A stretch of DNA of 64,000 bases, from the NCBI RefSeq assembly GCF_000144605.1, contig NC_014375.1:2666001-2730000 (forward strand), in the 5' to 3' direction. Positions 8,777 to 16,910 of the stretch are shown here, piece after piece (the stretch's first letter is position 1; each line of letters starts with the position of its first letter). The notes beneath the pieces were generated by a model, which was not told where the DNA came from, made no database searches, and worked only from the letters and a program-made list of their open reading frames with translations. The translations under genes were made by a program, and so were the position numbers. The stretch comes from Brevundimonas subvibrioides ATCC 15264 (GTDB taxonomy: Bacteria; Pseudomonadota; Alphaproteobacteria; Caulobacterales; Caulobacteraceae).

Positions 8777-10134
8777 TGACGACGACCGAACAGACGGGGG
8801 CGGCTCTGGCCGCTCCCGGCCTCCTGTCGGGGGCCTATCGCACGGTGTGGCGCTGGCATTTCTACGCCGGCCTGCTGGTCCTGCCCTTCCTGATGCTGCT
8901 GGCCCTGACCGGCGGCCTCTACCTGTTCAAGGGCGAGATCGACGGCCTGGCCTATCGCGGCCTGTCGCAGGTCGAGGCGCGGCCCGCCACCGTGTCCCCC
9001 GACCGCTGGGTCGCCGCGGCCGAGGCCGGGACCGGGGGCAAGGTCGCCAGTGTCCTCGTCCCCGCCCGCCCCGATCAGGCCGCGCGCCTGACCGTCAATC
9101 TGCCCGACGGCGGCAAGCGCACCGCCTTCGTCGATCCGCACGACGCCCGCCTGATCGGCGTCACGCCCTTCGGCGGCGTGATGGAGACGGTCAAGCGGCT
9201 GCACAGCCTGATCCTGCTCGGCTCATGGGCCAATGCCGTCATCGAGATCGTCGCCGGCTGGGCCATCATCCTGGTCGCCACCGGCATCTTCATGTGGTGG
9301 CCGCGCAAGCGGGGCGTCGGCGTCGCGACGATCAAGGCGACCGACACCGCCCGCCGCCCGTTCTGGCGTGACCTGCATGCGGTGACGGGCCTCTATGCCG
9401 GGGCCATCATCGTCTTCCTGGCGGTCACCGGCATGCCCTGGTCGGCCGTCTGGGGCGATCAGGTCATGGGCTATCTGAAGGACAATGGCCTCGGCCGGCC
9501 CAGGCCCCCGGCCGCCTCCCCCGCCTTCCAGCACGCCGGGCACATGAATGCGCCCGTCGGTGTCGGCTGGACGATGGAGGGCATGGTCATGCCGACCCCG
9601 GACGCCGTCGGACCCGCGCGCCTGTCCACCGCCCTCGCCACCGCCGAAGCCCAAGGGCTGGCCCGTCCCTATACGGTGTCGATCCCGACCGACCCTGCCC
9701 TGGCCTGGACCGCCGCGCGCGTCGTCCAGCGCGTGGAGGACAACCGCATCCTCTATATCGACGCCACGACCGGCGCGGTCCGCGCCGACGTCCGCTACGA
9801 CCAGTTCGGTATCGGGGCCAAGGCCTATGAGTGGGGCATCGGAGTCCACCAGGGCACCCAGTACGGCTGGGTGAACCGCACTCTGATGCTGGCCGGCTGC
9901 ATCGCCATCTGGATCCTGGGCATCAGCGCCCTCGTCATGTGGTGGAAGCGGCGGCCGAACGGCCGCCTCGGCGCCCCCCTCGCCCCGCCCGGCCCGCGCG
10001 CCAAGGTCGCGGTCCTGGCCATCGTGCTGCCCCTCGCCATCCTGTATCCCCTGACCGGTCTCAGCCTGATCGTCGCGGTCGGACTGGACCGGATCGTCTC
10101 GATGCTGAACCGAACCCGGCCGCAAGCCGCATGA
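8776..10134 (+). CDS. PepSY-associated inner membrane protein
   Basis: 452 residues with about five membrane segments: near 30 (FYAGLLVLPFLMLLALTGG), near 155 (IVAGWAIILVATGIFMWW), near 210 (LYAGAIIVFLAVTG), near 380 (LAGCIAIWILGISALVMWW) and near 425. This is the PepSY_TM layout often found beside TonB receptors, where it is linked to metal reduction or uptake across the inner membrane. I use the ATG at 8776 (TGATG overlap with the receptor) rather than the GTG two codons earlier. Its exact biochemical role is not settled. Confidence 0.85.
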   Translation: MTTTEQTGAALAAPGLLSGAYRTVWRWHFYAGLLVLPFLMLLALTGGLYLFKGEIDGLAYRGLSQVEARPATVSPDRWVAAAEAGTGGKVASVLVPARPDQAARLTVNLPDGGKRTAFVDPHDARLIGVTPFGGVMETVKRLHSLILLGSWANAVIEIVAGWAIILVATGIFMWWPRKRGVGVATIKATDTARRPFWRDLHAVTGLYAGAIIVFLAVTGMPWSAVWGDQVMGYLKDNGLGRPRPPAASPAFQHAGHMNAPVGVGWTMEGMVMPTPDAVGPARLSTALATAEAQGLARPYTVSIPTDPALAWTAARVVQRVEDNRILYIDATTGAVRADVRYDQFGIGAKAYEWGIGVHQGTQYGWVNRTLMLAGCIAIWILGISALVMWWKRRPNGRLGAPLAPPGPRAKVAVLAIVLPLAILYPLTGLSLIVAVGLDRIVSMLNRTRPQAA

Positions 10135-10157
10135 CCCACACACTGGAAAGAAGCACC

Positions 10158-10604
10158 ATGACCCGTCTGCTCCTGTCTGCCTGCCTGCTAACGCTCGCCG
10201 CCTGCGGCCAGGCCTCCGCCCCGGCCGGTCCCGCCACCGTCGCCGTCTCCGACGCCCTGTGCCGGCCGACGCCGAACGGCCGCGACGTCACCGGCTGCTA
10301 TCTCACCCTGACCGCCAGCCAGGCCGACCGGCTGATCTCGGTCGGCTCGCCGGTCTCCGGCCTCGCCCAGATCCATGAGATGAAGACCGAGAACGGGATG
10401 ATGATGATGGGCGAACTGAAGGACGGACTGGCCCTGCCGGCCGGTGAAGCGGTCTCGCTGGCCCCCGGCGGCAACCACATCATGCTGCTGCAGCTCAAGC
10501 AGCCGCTGGCGGCGGGCGAGCAGGTCCCGCTCACCCTGACCTTCGAGCACGCTCAGCCGGTCGGCGTCCGCGCCGCCGTCGGCCAGCCGCCCGCCGCGTC
10601 CTGA
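10158..10604 (+). CDS. PCuAC-type periplasmic copper chaperone lipoprotein
   Basis: 148 residues. The lipobox LAAC ends at Cys16. The core holds the Cu(I)-binding pattern of the PCuAC/DUF461 family: [16 protein letters not shown] and, further on, [10 protein letters not shown]. Such proteins bind Cu(I) through Met and His in the periplasm and deliver it to cuproenzymes such as cytochrome oxidase. The ATG at 10158 has GGAAAG upstream; an alternative ATG at 10131 overlaps the PepSY stop but would add residues before the signal peptide. The neighbours fit a copper uptake group. Confidence 0.88.
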   Translation: MTRLLLSACLLTLAACGQASAPAGPATVAVSDALCRPTPNGRDVTGCYLTLTASQADRLISVGSPVSGLAQIHEMKTENGMMMMGELKDGLALPAGEAVSLAPGGNHIMLLQLKQPLAAGEQVPLTLTFEHAQPVGVRAAVGQPPAAS

Positions 10605-10689
10605 CCCGGGCCCGGGCCGGCTCCAAAGAGTCGCAGCCTTGAGCAATTCGCGGCCCCAGGCGTTCAAGAGCAACCCTCAGGAGATATTC

Positions 10690-11418
10690 ATGATCCGACC
10701 CTTGCTCTTCACCTCGGCCCTGGCCCTGGCCGTTCTTCCCGCGGCATCGGTGCTGGCGCAGTCGACCCCGGCCCCCGCCGCTGCGACCCAGACCGACGCC
10801 CCGGCGGCCGCCTTCACCTTGCCGGCGCTCCCCTATGCCTTCGATGCCCTTGATCCCGCGATCGACGCCGAGACCATGCAGATCCACCACGGGCGGCATC
10901 ACAAGGCCTATGTGGACAATCTCAACGCCGCGGTAGCGGCCGATCCCGCTCTGGCCGGTCTCGCCATCGAGGATCTGCTGGGCCGCGTGTCGACCCTGCC
11001 TGCGGCGGTCCGCAACAACGGCGGAGGGCACTGGAATCACAGCCTGTTCTGGACCCTGCTGGCTCCGGTCGGCCAGGGCGGCGAGCCGTCGCCGGAGCTG
11101 TCCGCGGCCATCACGCGAGACTTCGGCTCGATGGAGGCCTTCAAGACCGCCTTCAACCAGGCGGCCACGACCCGGTTCGGGTCCGGCTGGGCCTGGCTGA
11201 TCGTCGCGAACGGCAAGCTGCAGATCACCTCGACCCCCAACCAGGACAATCCGCTGATGGATCTGGCCGAAGTCCGGGGCACGCCCGTGCTGGCCGTCGA
11301 TGTCTGGGAACACGCCTACTACCTGAAATACCAGAACAAGCGGGCCGACTACCTGACGGCCTTCTGGACCGTCGTGAACTGGGACAGCGTCAACCGCCTC
11401 TACGCCGACGCGCAGTAA
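10690..11418 (+). CDS. Exported Fe/Mn superoxide dismutase
   Basis: 242 residues. The dismutase domain has all metal ligands: the first His in [17 protein letters not shown], the second in NHSLFW, and Asp/His in [15 protein letters not shown]. Unlike cytoplasmic SodA/SodB it carries a signal peptide ([16 protein letters not shown]) and a ~20-residue Ala/Pro/Thr linker, so it should act in the periplasm on superoxide. AGGAG lies 7 bases before the ATG at 10690. Whether the metal is Fe or Mn cannot be decided by eye. It follows the copper-type genes with an 85-base gap and may be in the same operon or have its own promoter. Confidence 0.93.
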   Translation: MIRPLLFTSALALAVLPAASVLAQSTPAPAAATQTDAPAAAFTLPALPYAFDALDPAIDAETMQIHHGRHHKAYVDNLNAAVAADPALAGLAIEDLLGRVSTLPAAVRNNGGGHWNHSLFWTLLAPVGQGGEPSPELSAAITRDFGSMEAFKTAFNQAATTRFGSGWAWLIVANGKLQITSTPNQDNPLMDLAEVRGTPVLAVDVWEHAYYLKYQNKRADYLTAFWTVVNWDSVNRLYADAQ

Positions 11419-11468
11419 GGGCAATCGCCCCGAGCGGCCGGCGCCGGAGAGCCTGCCGGCGGCTGCGA

Positions 11469-11514
11469 AGGGCGAGCCTGACAAACGGTCGTGAACCGTC
11501 TAAAGGCTCGCCCT
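11469..11514 (+). terminator. Nested hairpin between sod and ychF
   Basis: AGGGCGAGCCT (11469-11479) and AGGCTCGCCCT (11504-11514) are a perfect 11-bp inverted repeat. Inside, ACGGT (11485-11489) and ACCGT (11495-11499) make a second stem. The hairpin ends 34 bases before the ychF start. It may terminate the sod transcript or fold in the ychF leader; no T-run follows. Confidence 0.5.
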
Positions 11515-11548
11515 CACTCGGCCCCCTCTGGCCCGCCTCAGGAATACC

Positions 11549-12643
11549 ATGGCTCTGAAAGTCGCGATCGTCGGCCTGCCCAACGTCGGCAAGTCCACCC
11601 TGTTCAACGCCCTGACCAAGACGGCAGCGGCACAGGCCGCCAACTATCCGTTCTGCACGATCGAGCCGAACACCGGCGACGTCGCGGTGCCGGAGCCGCG
11701 CCTCGACGTCCTGGCGGAGATCGCGGGATCCAAGGAGATCATCCCCTCGCGCATCACCTTCGTCGACATCGCCGGCCTGGTGCGCGGCGCGTCGAAGGGC
11801 GAGGGTCTGGGCAACCAGTTCCTGGCCAATATCCGCGACTGCGACGCCGTGGCCTTCGTCGCCCGCTGCTTCGTCGACGACGACATCACCCATGTCGAGA
11901 ACCGCATCGACCCCATCTCCGACCTCGAGATCATCGAGACCGAACTGATGCTGGCCGACCTCGAAAGCCTCGAGAAGCGGGTCGTCAACGTCGAGAAGAA
12001 GGCCAAGGGCGGCGACAAGGACGCCCAGCAGACCCTGCGCCTGATCAACATGGCCCTGGTGCCGCTCCGTGCCGGCAAGCCCGCCCGCGTCGTCGAGGTG
12101 TCGAAGGAGGACGAGAAGGCCTGGCACATGCTCCAGCTGCTGACCTCGCTGCCCGCCCTCTACGTCTCCAACGTCGACGAGGGCTCGGCCGACAAGGGCA
12201 ACGAACTGTCCGACCTGGTCGCCAAACGCGCCGCAGAGGACAACGCCAACGCCGTCGTCATCTCGGCCAAGATCGATTCCGAACTCGCCGTGCTGGACCC
12301 GGAAGAACAGGCCGAGTTCCTCGAAAGCCTGGGACTGGCCGAGCCCGGCCTGAACCGCCTGATCCGCGAGGCCTACAGCCTGCTGGGGCTGCAGTCCTAC
12401 TTCACTGTCGGACCGAAGGAGGCGCGGGCGTGGACGATCCACGTCGGCGACACCGCGCCCCAGGCCGCCGGCGTCATCCACACCGACTTCGAGAAGGGCT
12501 TCATCCGCGCCGAGACCATCGCCTTCGACGACTATGTCGCCTTCAAGGGCGAGGCCAAGGCCCGCGAGGCCGGCAAGCTGCGCGCCGAGGGCAAGGCCTA
12601 TGTCGTCAAGGACGGCGACGTGATGAACTTCCTGTTCAGCTAG
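11549..12643 (+). CDS. ychF: Ribosome-binding Obg-family ATPase YchF
   Basis: 364 residues, full length. The N-terminal P-loop domain has GLPNVGKS (9-16), switch II DIAGLVRGASKGEG, and the YchF-specific NxxE-type base-recognition loop (NVDEGS) in place of NKxD, giving ATP rather than GTP preference. The C-terminal TGS domain has SYFTVGPKEARAWTI and HTDFEKGFIRAETI. It binds ribosomes and affects stress responses and translation. Start at ATG 11549 with a CAGGAA site upstream. Confidence 0.96.
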   Translation: MALKVAIVGLPNVGKSTLFNALTKTAAAQAANYPFCTIEPNTGDVAVPEPRLDVLAEIAGSKEIIPSRITFVDIAGLVRGASKGEGLGNQFLANIRDCDAVAFVARCFVDDDITHVENRIDPISDLEIIETELMLADLESLEKRVVNVEKKAKGGDKDAQQTLRLINMALVPLRAGKPARVVEVSKEDEKAWHMLQLLTSLPALYVSNVDEGSADKGNELSDLVAKRAAEDNANAVVISAKIDSELAVLDPEEQAEFLESLGLAEPGLNRLIREAYSLLGLQSYFTVGPKEARAWTIHVGDTAPQAAGVIHTDFEKGFIRAETIAFDDYVAFKGEAKAREAGKLRAEGKAYVVKDGDVMNFLFS

Positions 12644-12729
12644 GCACGACGGCCGGTTGCATCCCCTTGACGGTGTCTCGCTCCGCTTGCGATTGTGAGT
12701 CCGGTAGCTTTTCGGGGGCGGCGTCGACA

Positions 12730-13581
12730 ATGCGATCCTTTTTGGCGATCACCCTGGCCCTGGCCGCGGTATCGGGGCCGGCGGCTGCCCAGACCCAGAC
12801 GCGGGAATCGACCCCCTTCGTCATTCAGGCGGGCATCACCGCGGGCCCCGCCATCGGCGAGGTCGCCACGGCACCACGCGGCCAGGCCCTGATCGTCCAG
12901 GCGGCGCGGTCCATCCGGGCAGCGCGCCTGCTGGCCGATACGCCGTCCCTGTCGGGGTTCGGCAAGGTCAAGACGTTCCCCGCCGGATCCCCGATGTTCG
13001 GCATCCATACGGCGACCGGCTGGGCCTATTGCGCCGTGGCCGAGACGACCGCCTCCTGGTGGTCGGGCGACGAGTTCGTCTGCTACGAGGACGCGGACGC
13101 CGACGGGCGCTTCGAAACGGCCATGCATTCGGGTGCGCCGTTCCTCGGCGTGCCGCTGTTCGTCTTCGAGACGGGCCGCAAGCAGCCCTTGCCCACGCCC
13201 GCGCCCTACAGCGCCGAGCCGACCGAGGCGGGGCCTTCCGTGGACTATGTCGTGACGGCCTCTGCCAGACGCCTGCCACAGCCGGGAGGCGGCACGCCCG
13301 CCCCGGAGTCTGACGGCATGGCGATCACGCTGCAGGGTGGCTTTCGCCAGGGCGTGAACGCGTCGCCCGTCCCCATCGGCGGCTGGAGTGAGACGGCCGT
13401 GATCCGGAACGGCGCGCCCACGCGGATCACCCTGATGGGTGCCGAGTTCGAGATCCTCGGCGTGGACGCCGACGGCACGGTGCGGTTTCGCGTCATTTCG
13501 GAAACCCCTGCCCAGGTCCGGCGCATCACGATGGGCCTGACCTCGACGACCCAGTACGTCCCCATCTTCATCCCGGGCTGA
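12730..13581 (+). CDS. Exported protein with a DADADG loop, function unknown
   Basis: 283 residues with a typical signal peptide ending at PAAAQ. The middle contains TASWWSGDEFVCYEDADADGRF, an Asp-rich loop of the DxDxDG type that can bind calcium, followed by a second region rich in beta-strand patterns. The next gene encodes a longer protein with the same WW...CY-DxDxDG-F pattern, so the two are diverged tandem paralogs. I recognise no named family. The start at 12730 is the first codon that gives a signal peptide and has GGGGGCGG upstream. Confidence 0.75.
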   Translation: MRSFLAITLALAAVSGPAAAQTQTRESTPFVIQAGITAGPAIGEVATAPRGQALIVQAARSIRAARLLADTPSLSGFGKVKTFPAGSPMFGIHTATGWAYCAVAETTASWWSGDEFVCYEDADADGRFETAMHSGAPFLGVPLFVFETGRKQPLPTPAPYSAEPTEAGPSVDYVVTASARRLPQPGGGTPAPESDGMAITLQGGFRQGVNASPVPIGGWSETAVIRNGAPTRITLMGAEFEILGVDADGTVRFRVISETPAQVRRITMGLTSTTQYVPIFIPG

Positions 13582-13584
13582 CCG

Positions 13585-14619
13585 ATGCTTTCCCCCCTGA
13601 TCGCTGCCGCGGCGCTGACCCTGGGCCTCCAGGACCCCGTCCAGACACCACCCCCGCCGGCCGAGGCACCGGCCGCGAGCTCGCCCGCGACACCGGCGGA
13701 TGACGCACCCCCCGCTCCGGAAGATACGGGTCTACTGACGTGGGACGACCTGCCCGAAGCGTTGAGGGTCGAGGTCGAGACCAAGCTGAACAAGCCACCG
13801 GCCCAGGCGGTCCTGATGGTGGAGGCGGCGGTCGCGCCGGATACGGACTTCCGGACCGTGGACCATGGCGACGTGCTCAGCGAACAGACCGTCCGCCCGG
13901 CCGCCTTCGCCACCATCGTCGCTCCGGCCCGGAACGGGCGGAAATATGGACCGGCGGGCGCGGTGCTCTGGGCCGGCATCAATGAGGATGGAGACTGGTG
14001 GTGCTGGCGCAACGGCGACCGGTATCCGACCTGGTTCATGCCGTCCGACATCTATTGCTATCGCGACACCGACAACGACGGCGACTTCGACGTGACGATG
14101 GAAAACTCCATGCCCGAAACGGGTCTGGGGCAGAGCCGCTTCCAGTTCACGACCCTGGGCCGCGACGAGCGCCTGCGGGACGTCGTGACCTATGCGCCGG
14201 GGGGACAGGCCGATTTCGTCGAGAAGGTCGTCCTTCGCTATGACGGCCCTGCCGAGGCGCGGGTCGCGCCTGACGGACGCCTCGTCGATGGTGTCGTTCT
14301 GTTCCGGCTGCTGACCGGGCCGGCGCGCCCCGTCCCCGTCTCGGAGGGGAACGCCCTGGTGCGGATCGAGCGCGCCGCCGGGGGCGACGGGCTGGACGAG
14401 GTGGCCCGGATCGCGGTGCCTCTCGACGCCGAAGGACGCGGTCGCGTGACCGATCCACGCGGCATCAGCATCGAGGTCGACCGTGTCGATCTGGACGGCC
14501 GGGCCAGCGTGAAACTGACGTCGGGCCTGCCGGCGGGACGGACCCTGCTGCTTCCCCCGCCGACCCGGGACGATTTCCTGGCGATGGTGAACCGGATGAT
14601 CGGCAGAAGTCCAGCCTGA
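13585..14619 (+). CDS. Exported paralog with a DTDNDG loop, function unknown
   Basis: 344 residues. A short hydrophobic N-terminus (AAAALTLGLQ) precedes a Pro/Ala-rich linker (about 15-50) and a domain with DWWCWRNGDRYPTWF and YCYRDTDNDGDFDVTM, matching the DxDxDG loop and surrounding aromatics of the upstream gene. It starts 3 bases after the previous stop, so the pair is surely co-transcribed. The Asp-rich loop suggests calcium binding; this is inference. A short inverted repeat follows the stop codon. Confidence 0.75.
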   Translation: MLSPLIAAAALTLGLQDPVQTPPPPAEAPAASSPATPADDAPPAPEDTGLLTWDDLPEALRVEVETKLNKPPAQAVLMVEAAVAPDTDFRTVDHGDVLSEQTVRPAAFATIVAPARNGRKYGPAGAVLWAGINEDGDWWCWRNGDRYPTWFMPSDIYCYRDTDNDGDFDVTMENSMPETGLGQSRFQFTTLGRDERLRDVVTYAPGGQADFVEKVVLRYDGPAEARVAPDGRLVDGVVLFRLLTGPARPVPVSEGNALVRIERAAGGDGLDEVARIAVPLDAEGRGRVTDPRGISIEVDRVDLDGRASVKLTSGLPAGRTLLLPPPTRDDFLAMVNRMIGRSPA

Positions 14620-14620
14620 C

Positions 14621-14634
14621 CCGGGACAGCCCGG
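14621..14634. terminator. Short hairpin between convergent genes
   Basis: CCGGG (14621-14625) and CCCGG (14630-14634) pair around a four-base loop in the 16-base gap between two convergent stop codons. It is short and lacks a T-run, so its role as a shared terminator is only a suggestion. Confidence 0.3.
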
Positions 14635-14635
14635 T

Positions 14636-15121
14636 CTAGAAGGTCGTCGGGGCCGTCGCCGTGTCCGTCAGCGTGGTGCACTGGTGCAGGGTGGTGGGCG
14701 GACCCGCCCGGTCCAGCCAGCTCAATGTCATCGTGTCGCTGGCGACGGCCATCTTGACCCGTTCGCGCCGCGTCGCGCCCTCCGACTGGCAGTCCAGCGT
14801 GGCGACATAGCCGTCGACGACCTCGTCGACCGCGGCGATGGCGCAGCTGTTCTCATAGCCTTCGAACCGCAGCGGCGTGATGTCGATCGGTCGCCGGTCG
14901 CCCTGCGGGGCCGCGCACCAGGAGGGATCGCCCGCCCAGCGTCCGACGAAGCTGACCGGCCCCCGACCGGGCAGGGTCAGGGTGCCGGGCGTGCCCTGCG
15001 GCGTCGCCTCGTCGATGGGAATGCCCTGAGCCGGCTCGGTCGGGGGGTTCACGTCCCGCATCTCGTTGCAGGCGGACAGGCTGGCCAGCATCAGGCCGGA
15101 GACGCACAGGAGACGGATCAT
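14636..15121 (-). CDS. Small lipoprotein, function unknown
   Basis: 161 residues with a lipobox at LSAC (Cys18). The mature part has FVGRWAGDPSWCAAPQ, PLRFEGYENSCAIAAV and ATLDCQSEG, i.e. a beta-rich domain with several cysteines that could pair. The pattern of a G-R-W near the start and a later FxGxExxC is seen in small conserved proteins of Caulobacterales. It is the last gene of a minus-strand group behind two M28 peptidases, 56 bases after the stop of the nearer one, which suggests co-expression. No function can be assigned. Confidence 0.75.
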   Translation of the reverse strand: MIRLLCVSGLMLASLSACNEMRDVNPPTEPAQGIPIDEATPQGTPGTLTLPGRGPVSFVGRWAGDPSWCAAPQGDRRPIDITPLRFEGYENSCAIAAVDEVVDGYVATLDCQSEGATRRERVKMAVASDTMTLSWLDRAGPPTTLHQCTTLTDTATAPTTF

Positions 15122-15177
15122 CCGCCCTGAACGCTCCGGCCACGGTGAAGGTTCAGTCGACCTTCGGTGTCATCGTC

Positions 15178-16824
15178 CTACTGACGGGCGGCGTCGCTCG
15201 TGGTGCGGATGGCCCCGAACTCCGAGTCCGGCTTCCACGTCGGCCAGGCGTCGCCATTGGCCAGCTGCAGGCCCAGCTTGTAGAGCAGGGTCAGGTTCTC
15301 GACCGCCGAGCGCAGGTCCCAGTCGGCCGACCATTCGTCCGACGGCTTGTGATAGTCGGCGCCGAACTTGGCGTCCCAGGCCGCCTGACCGGCCTCGACC
15401 CCGCCCTCGTCCCAGTCCACGCCGTGCCAGGTCATCAGGGCCGGAACCCCCATGCGCACGAACGGGAAGTGGTCCGAGCGGGTGTAGAACCCCTGCTCCG
15501 GTTGGCGGTCGTCGGTGATGACGCGCCCTTCCTCGGCAGCGAGGACGGCCAGATCGTCCTCGAGTGTGTTCTGCCCCTTGCCGAAGATGGCGATGTCACG
15601 CGTCGGGCCCGACAGCGGCAGCATGTCGATGTTGATGTCGGCGACCGTCGTCTCAAGCGGATAGACCGGGTTGGCGGCATAGCCGTAGGAGCCCAGCAGC
15701 CCCATTTCCTCCGCCGCCATGTGGGCGAAGACGATGGAGCGCGCGGGCCGGGGTGCCGCCGCGATCTGGCGCGCCATTTCCACGATGCCGGCCGTGCCCG
15801 AGGCGTTGTCCCAGGCGCCGTTGTAGATGTTGTCCTCGGTGGTGGAGACCGGGCTGACATGGTCCGCGCCGACGCCGACGTGATCCCAGTGGGCCGAATA
15901 GATGATGGTCTCTTCCGGACGGGTCGTGCCGGGAATGCGGGCCAGCAGGTTGTGCGTGACCAGGGTGTCGATGGTCTCCTCGGCCCGGACCGACAGGGTC
16001 ACGCCGTCCAGGGCCACGGCCTTGAAAGTGCCGGTATCGACCGTCGTGAGCAGCGCCGGGTCGACGTTCGCCGCCGCCGCCCAGGCCATGCCCGTGTCGT
16101 GGTTGATGGAGCCGGAGAACTCCAGATCCGCCGCCCCCGGCGTCAGGGTGCGCTGGCGGTTGTTGAACTGGGCGCTGCGCAGCCAGCCGGGATTGTCCGC
16201 AGGCACCATGGCCAGGACGATGACCCCCACCGCGCCGCGCCGGAAGGCTTCGTCGGACTTGTACCAGCCGTTCGAATAGGCGGTCGGATAGACCCCGTTG
16301 AACCGGCCGGTCACCGCCTCGGCGGTCGGCTCCCCGCCCATGACGATCACGACCTTGCCGCGCACGTCGATGTCGCCCCAGTCGTCCCAGTTCCGCTCGG
16401 GGGCGTGGATGCCATAGCCGGCGAAGACCAGACCGGCCCCGGCGATGTCGGCGCGCCCGTCATTGGTGGCGGCGCGGACCATGATGTCGGTTCCGGGAGC
16501 CAGCGTGTGAACCGTGCCGTCCGGTCCGGTCCAGCTGGCGACCGTCGCGCCCTCGACCGGGGTGTAGCGCTTCAGCTCGACCGGCTGCAGCCACTGGCCG
16601 TCCGGCCCACCCGGCGCCAGGCCCATGGCCTCGTATTGGGCCTGCAGCCAGGCCAGGGTCATCCGTTCCCCTTCGGTACCCGGATAGCGACCCTGGAATT
16701 CGTCCGACGAGATATGGCGGATATCCTGCGAAATCCGGTCCGCCGAGAAATCCTGGGCCGAGGCCAGCCCCGCCGACAACACCAGCGCCAGGGCGGCGGC
16801 TCCACCGAACAATCCACGCAACAT
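15178..16824 (-). CDS. Exported M28-family zinc peptidase with PA-type insert
   Basis: 548 residues with a signal peptide (LALVLSAGLASAQ). The C-terminal half holds the M28 di-zinc site: SAHWDHVG, NGAWDNASGTAGI, HMAAEEMGLLGSYGY, then NIDMLP and YTRSDHFPF. A PA-like domain (about 110-260) sits before it. It likely trims peptides in the periplasm. The ATG at 16824 has GAGGAGAG just upstream; a TTG six codons earlier lies inside that ribosome binding site and is rejected. It lies 86 bases downstream of a clear homolog in the same orientation. Confidence 0.92.
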   Translation of the reverse strand: MLRGLFGGAAALALVLSAGLASAQDFSADRISQDIRHISSDEFQGRYPGTEGERMTLAWLQAQYEAMGLAPGGPDGQWLQPVELKRYTPVEGATVASWTGPDGTVHTLAPGTDIMVRAATNDGRADIAGAGLVFAGYGIHAPERNWDDWGDIDVRGKVVIVMGGEPTAEAVTGRFNGVYPTAYSNGWYKSDEAFRRGAVGVIVLAMVPADNPGWLRSAQFNNRQRTLTPGAADLEFSGSINHDTGMAWAAAANVDPALLTTVDTGTFKAVALDGVTLSVRAEETIDTLVTHNLLARIPGTTRPEETIIYSAHWDHVGVGADHVSPVSTTEDNIYNGAWDNASGTAGIVEMARQIAAAPRPARSIVFAHMAAEEMGLLGSYGYAANPVYPLETTVADINIDMLPLSGPTRDIAIFGKGQNTLEDDLAVLAAEEGRVITDDRQPEQGFYTRSDHFPFVRMGVPALMTWHGVDWDEGGVEAGQAAWDAKFGADYHKPSDEWSADWDLRSAVENLTLLYKLGLQLANGDAWPTWKPDSEFGAIRTTSDAARQ

Positions 16825-16910
16825 CAGGGCTCTCCTCGCCAATTCAGCGGCGACATTAGAGACCCGGTCGCAATGCCGCGCCTTACGGATTTGTCATGTG
16901 GGCGGTGCCC

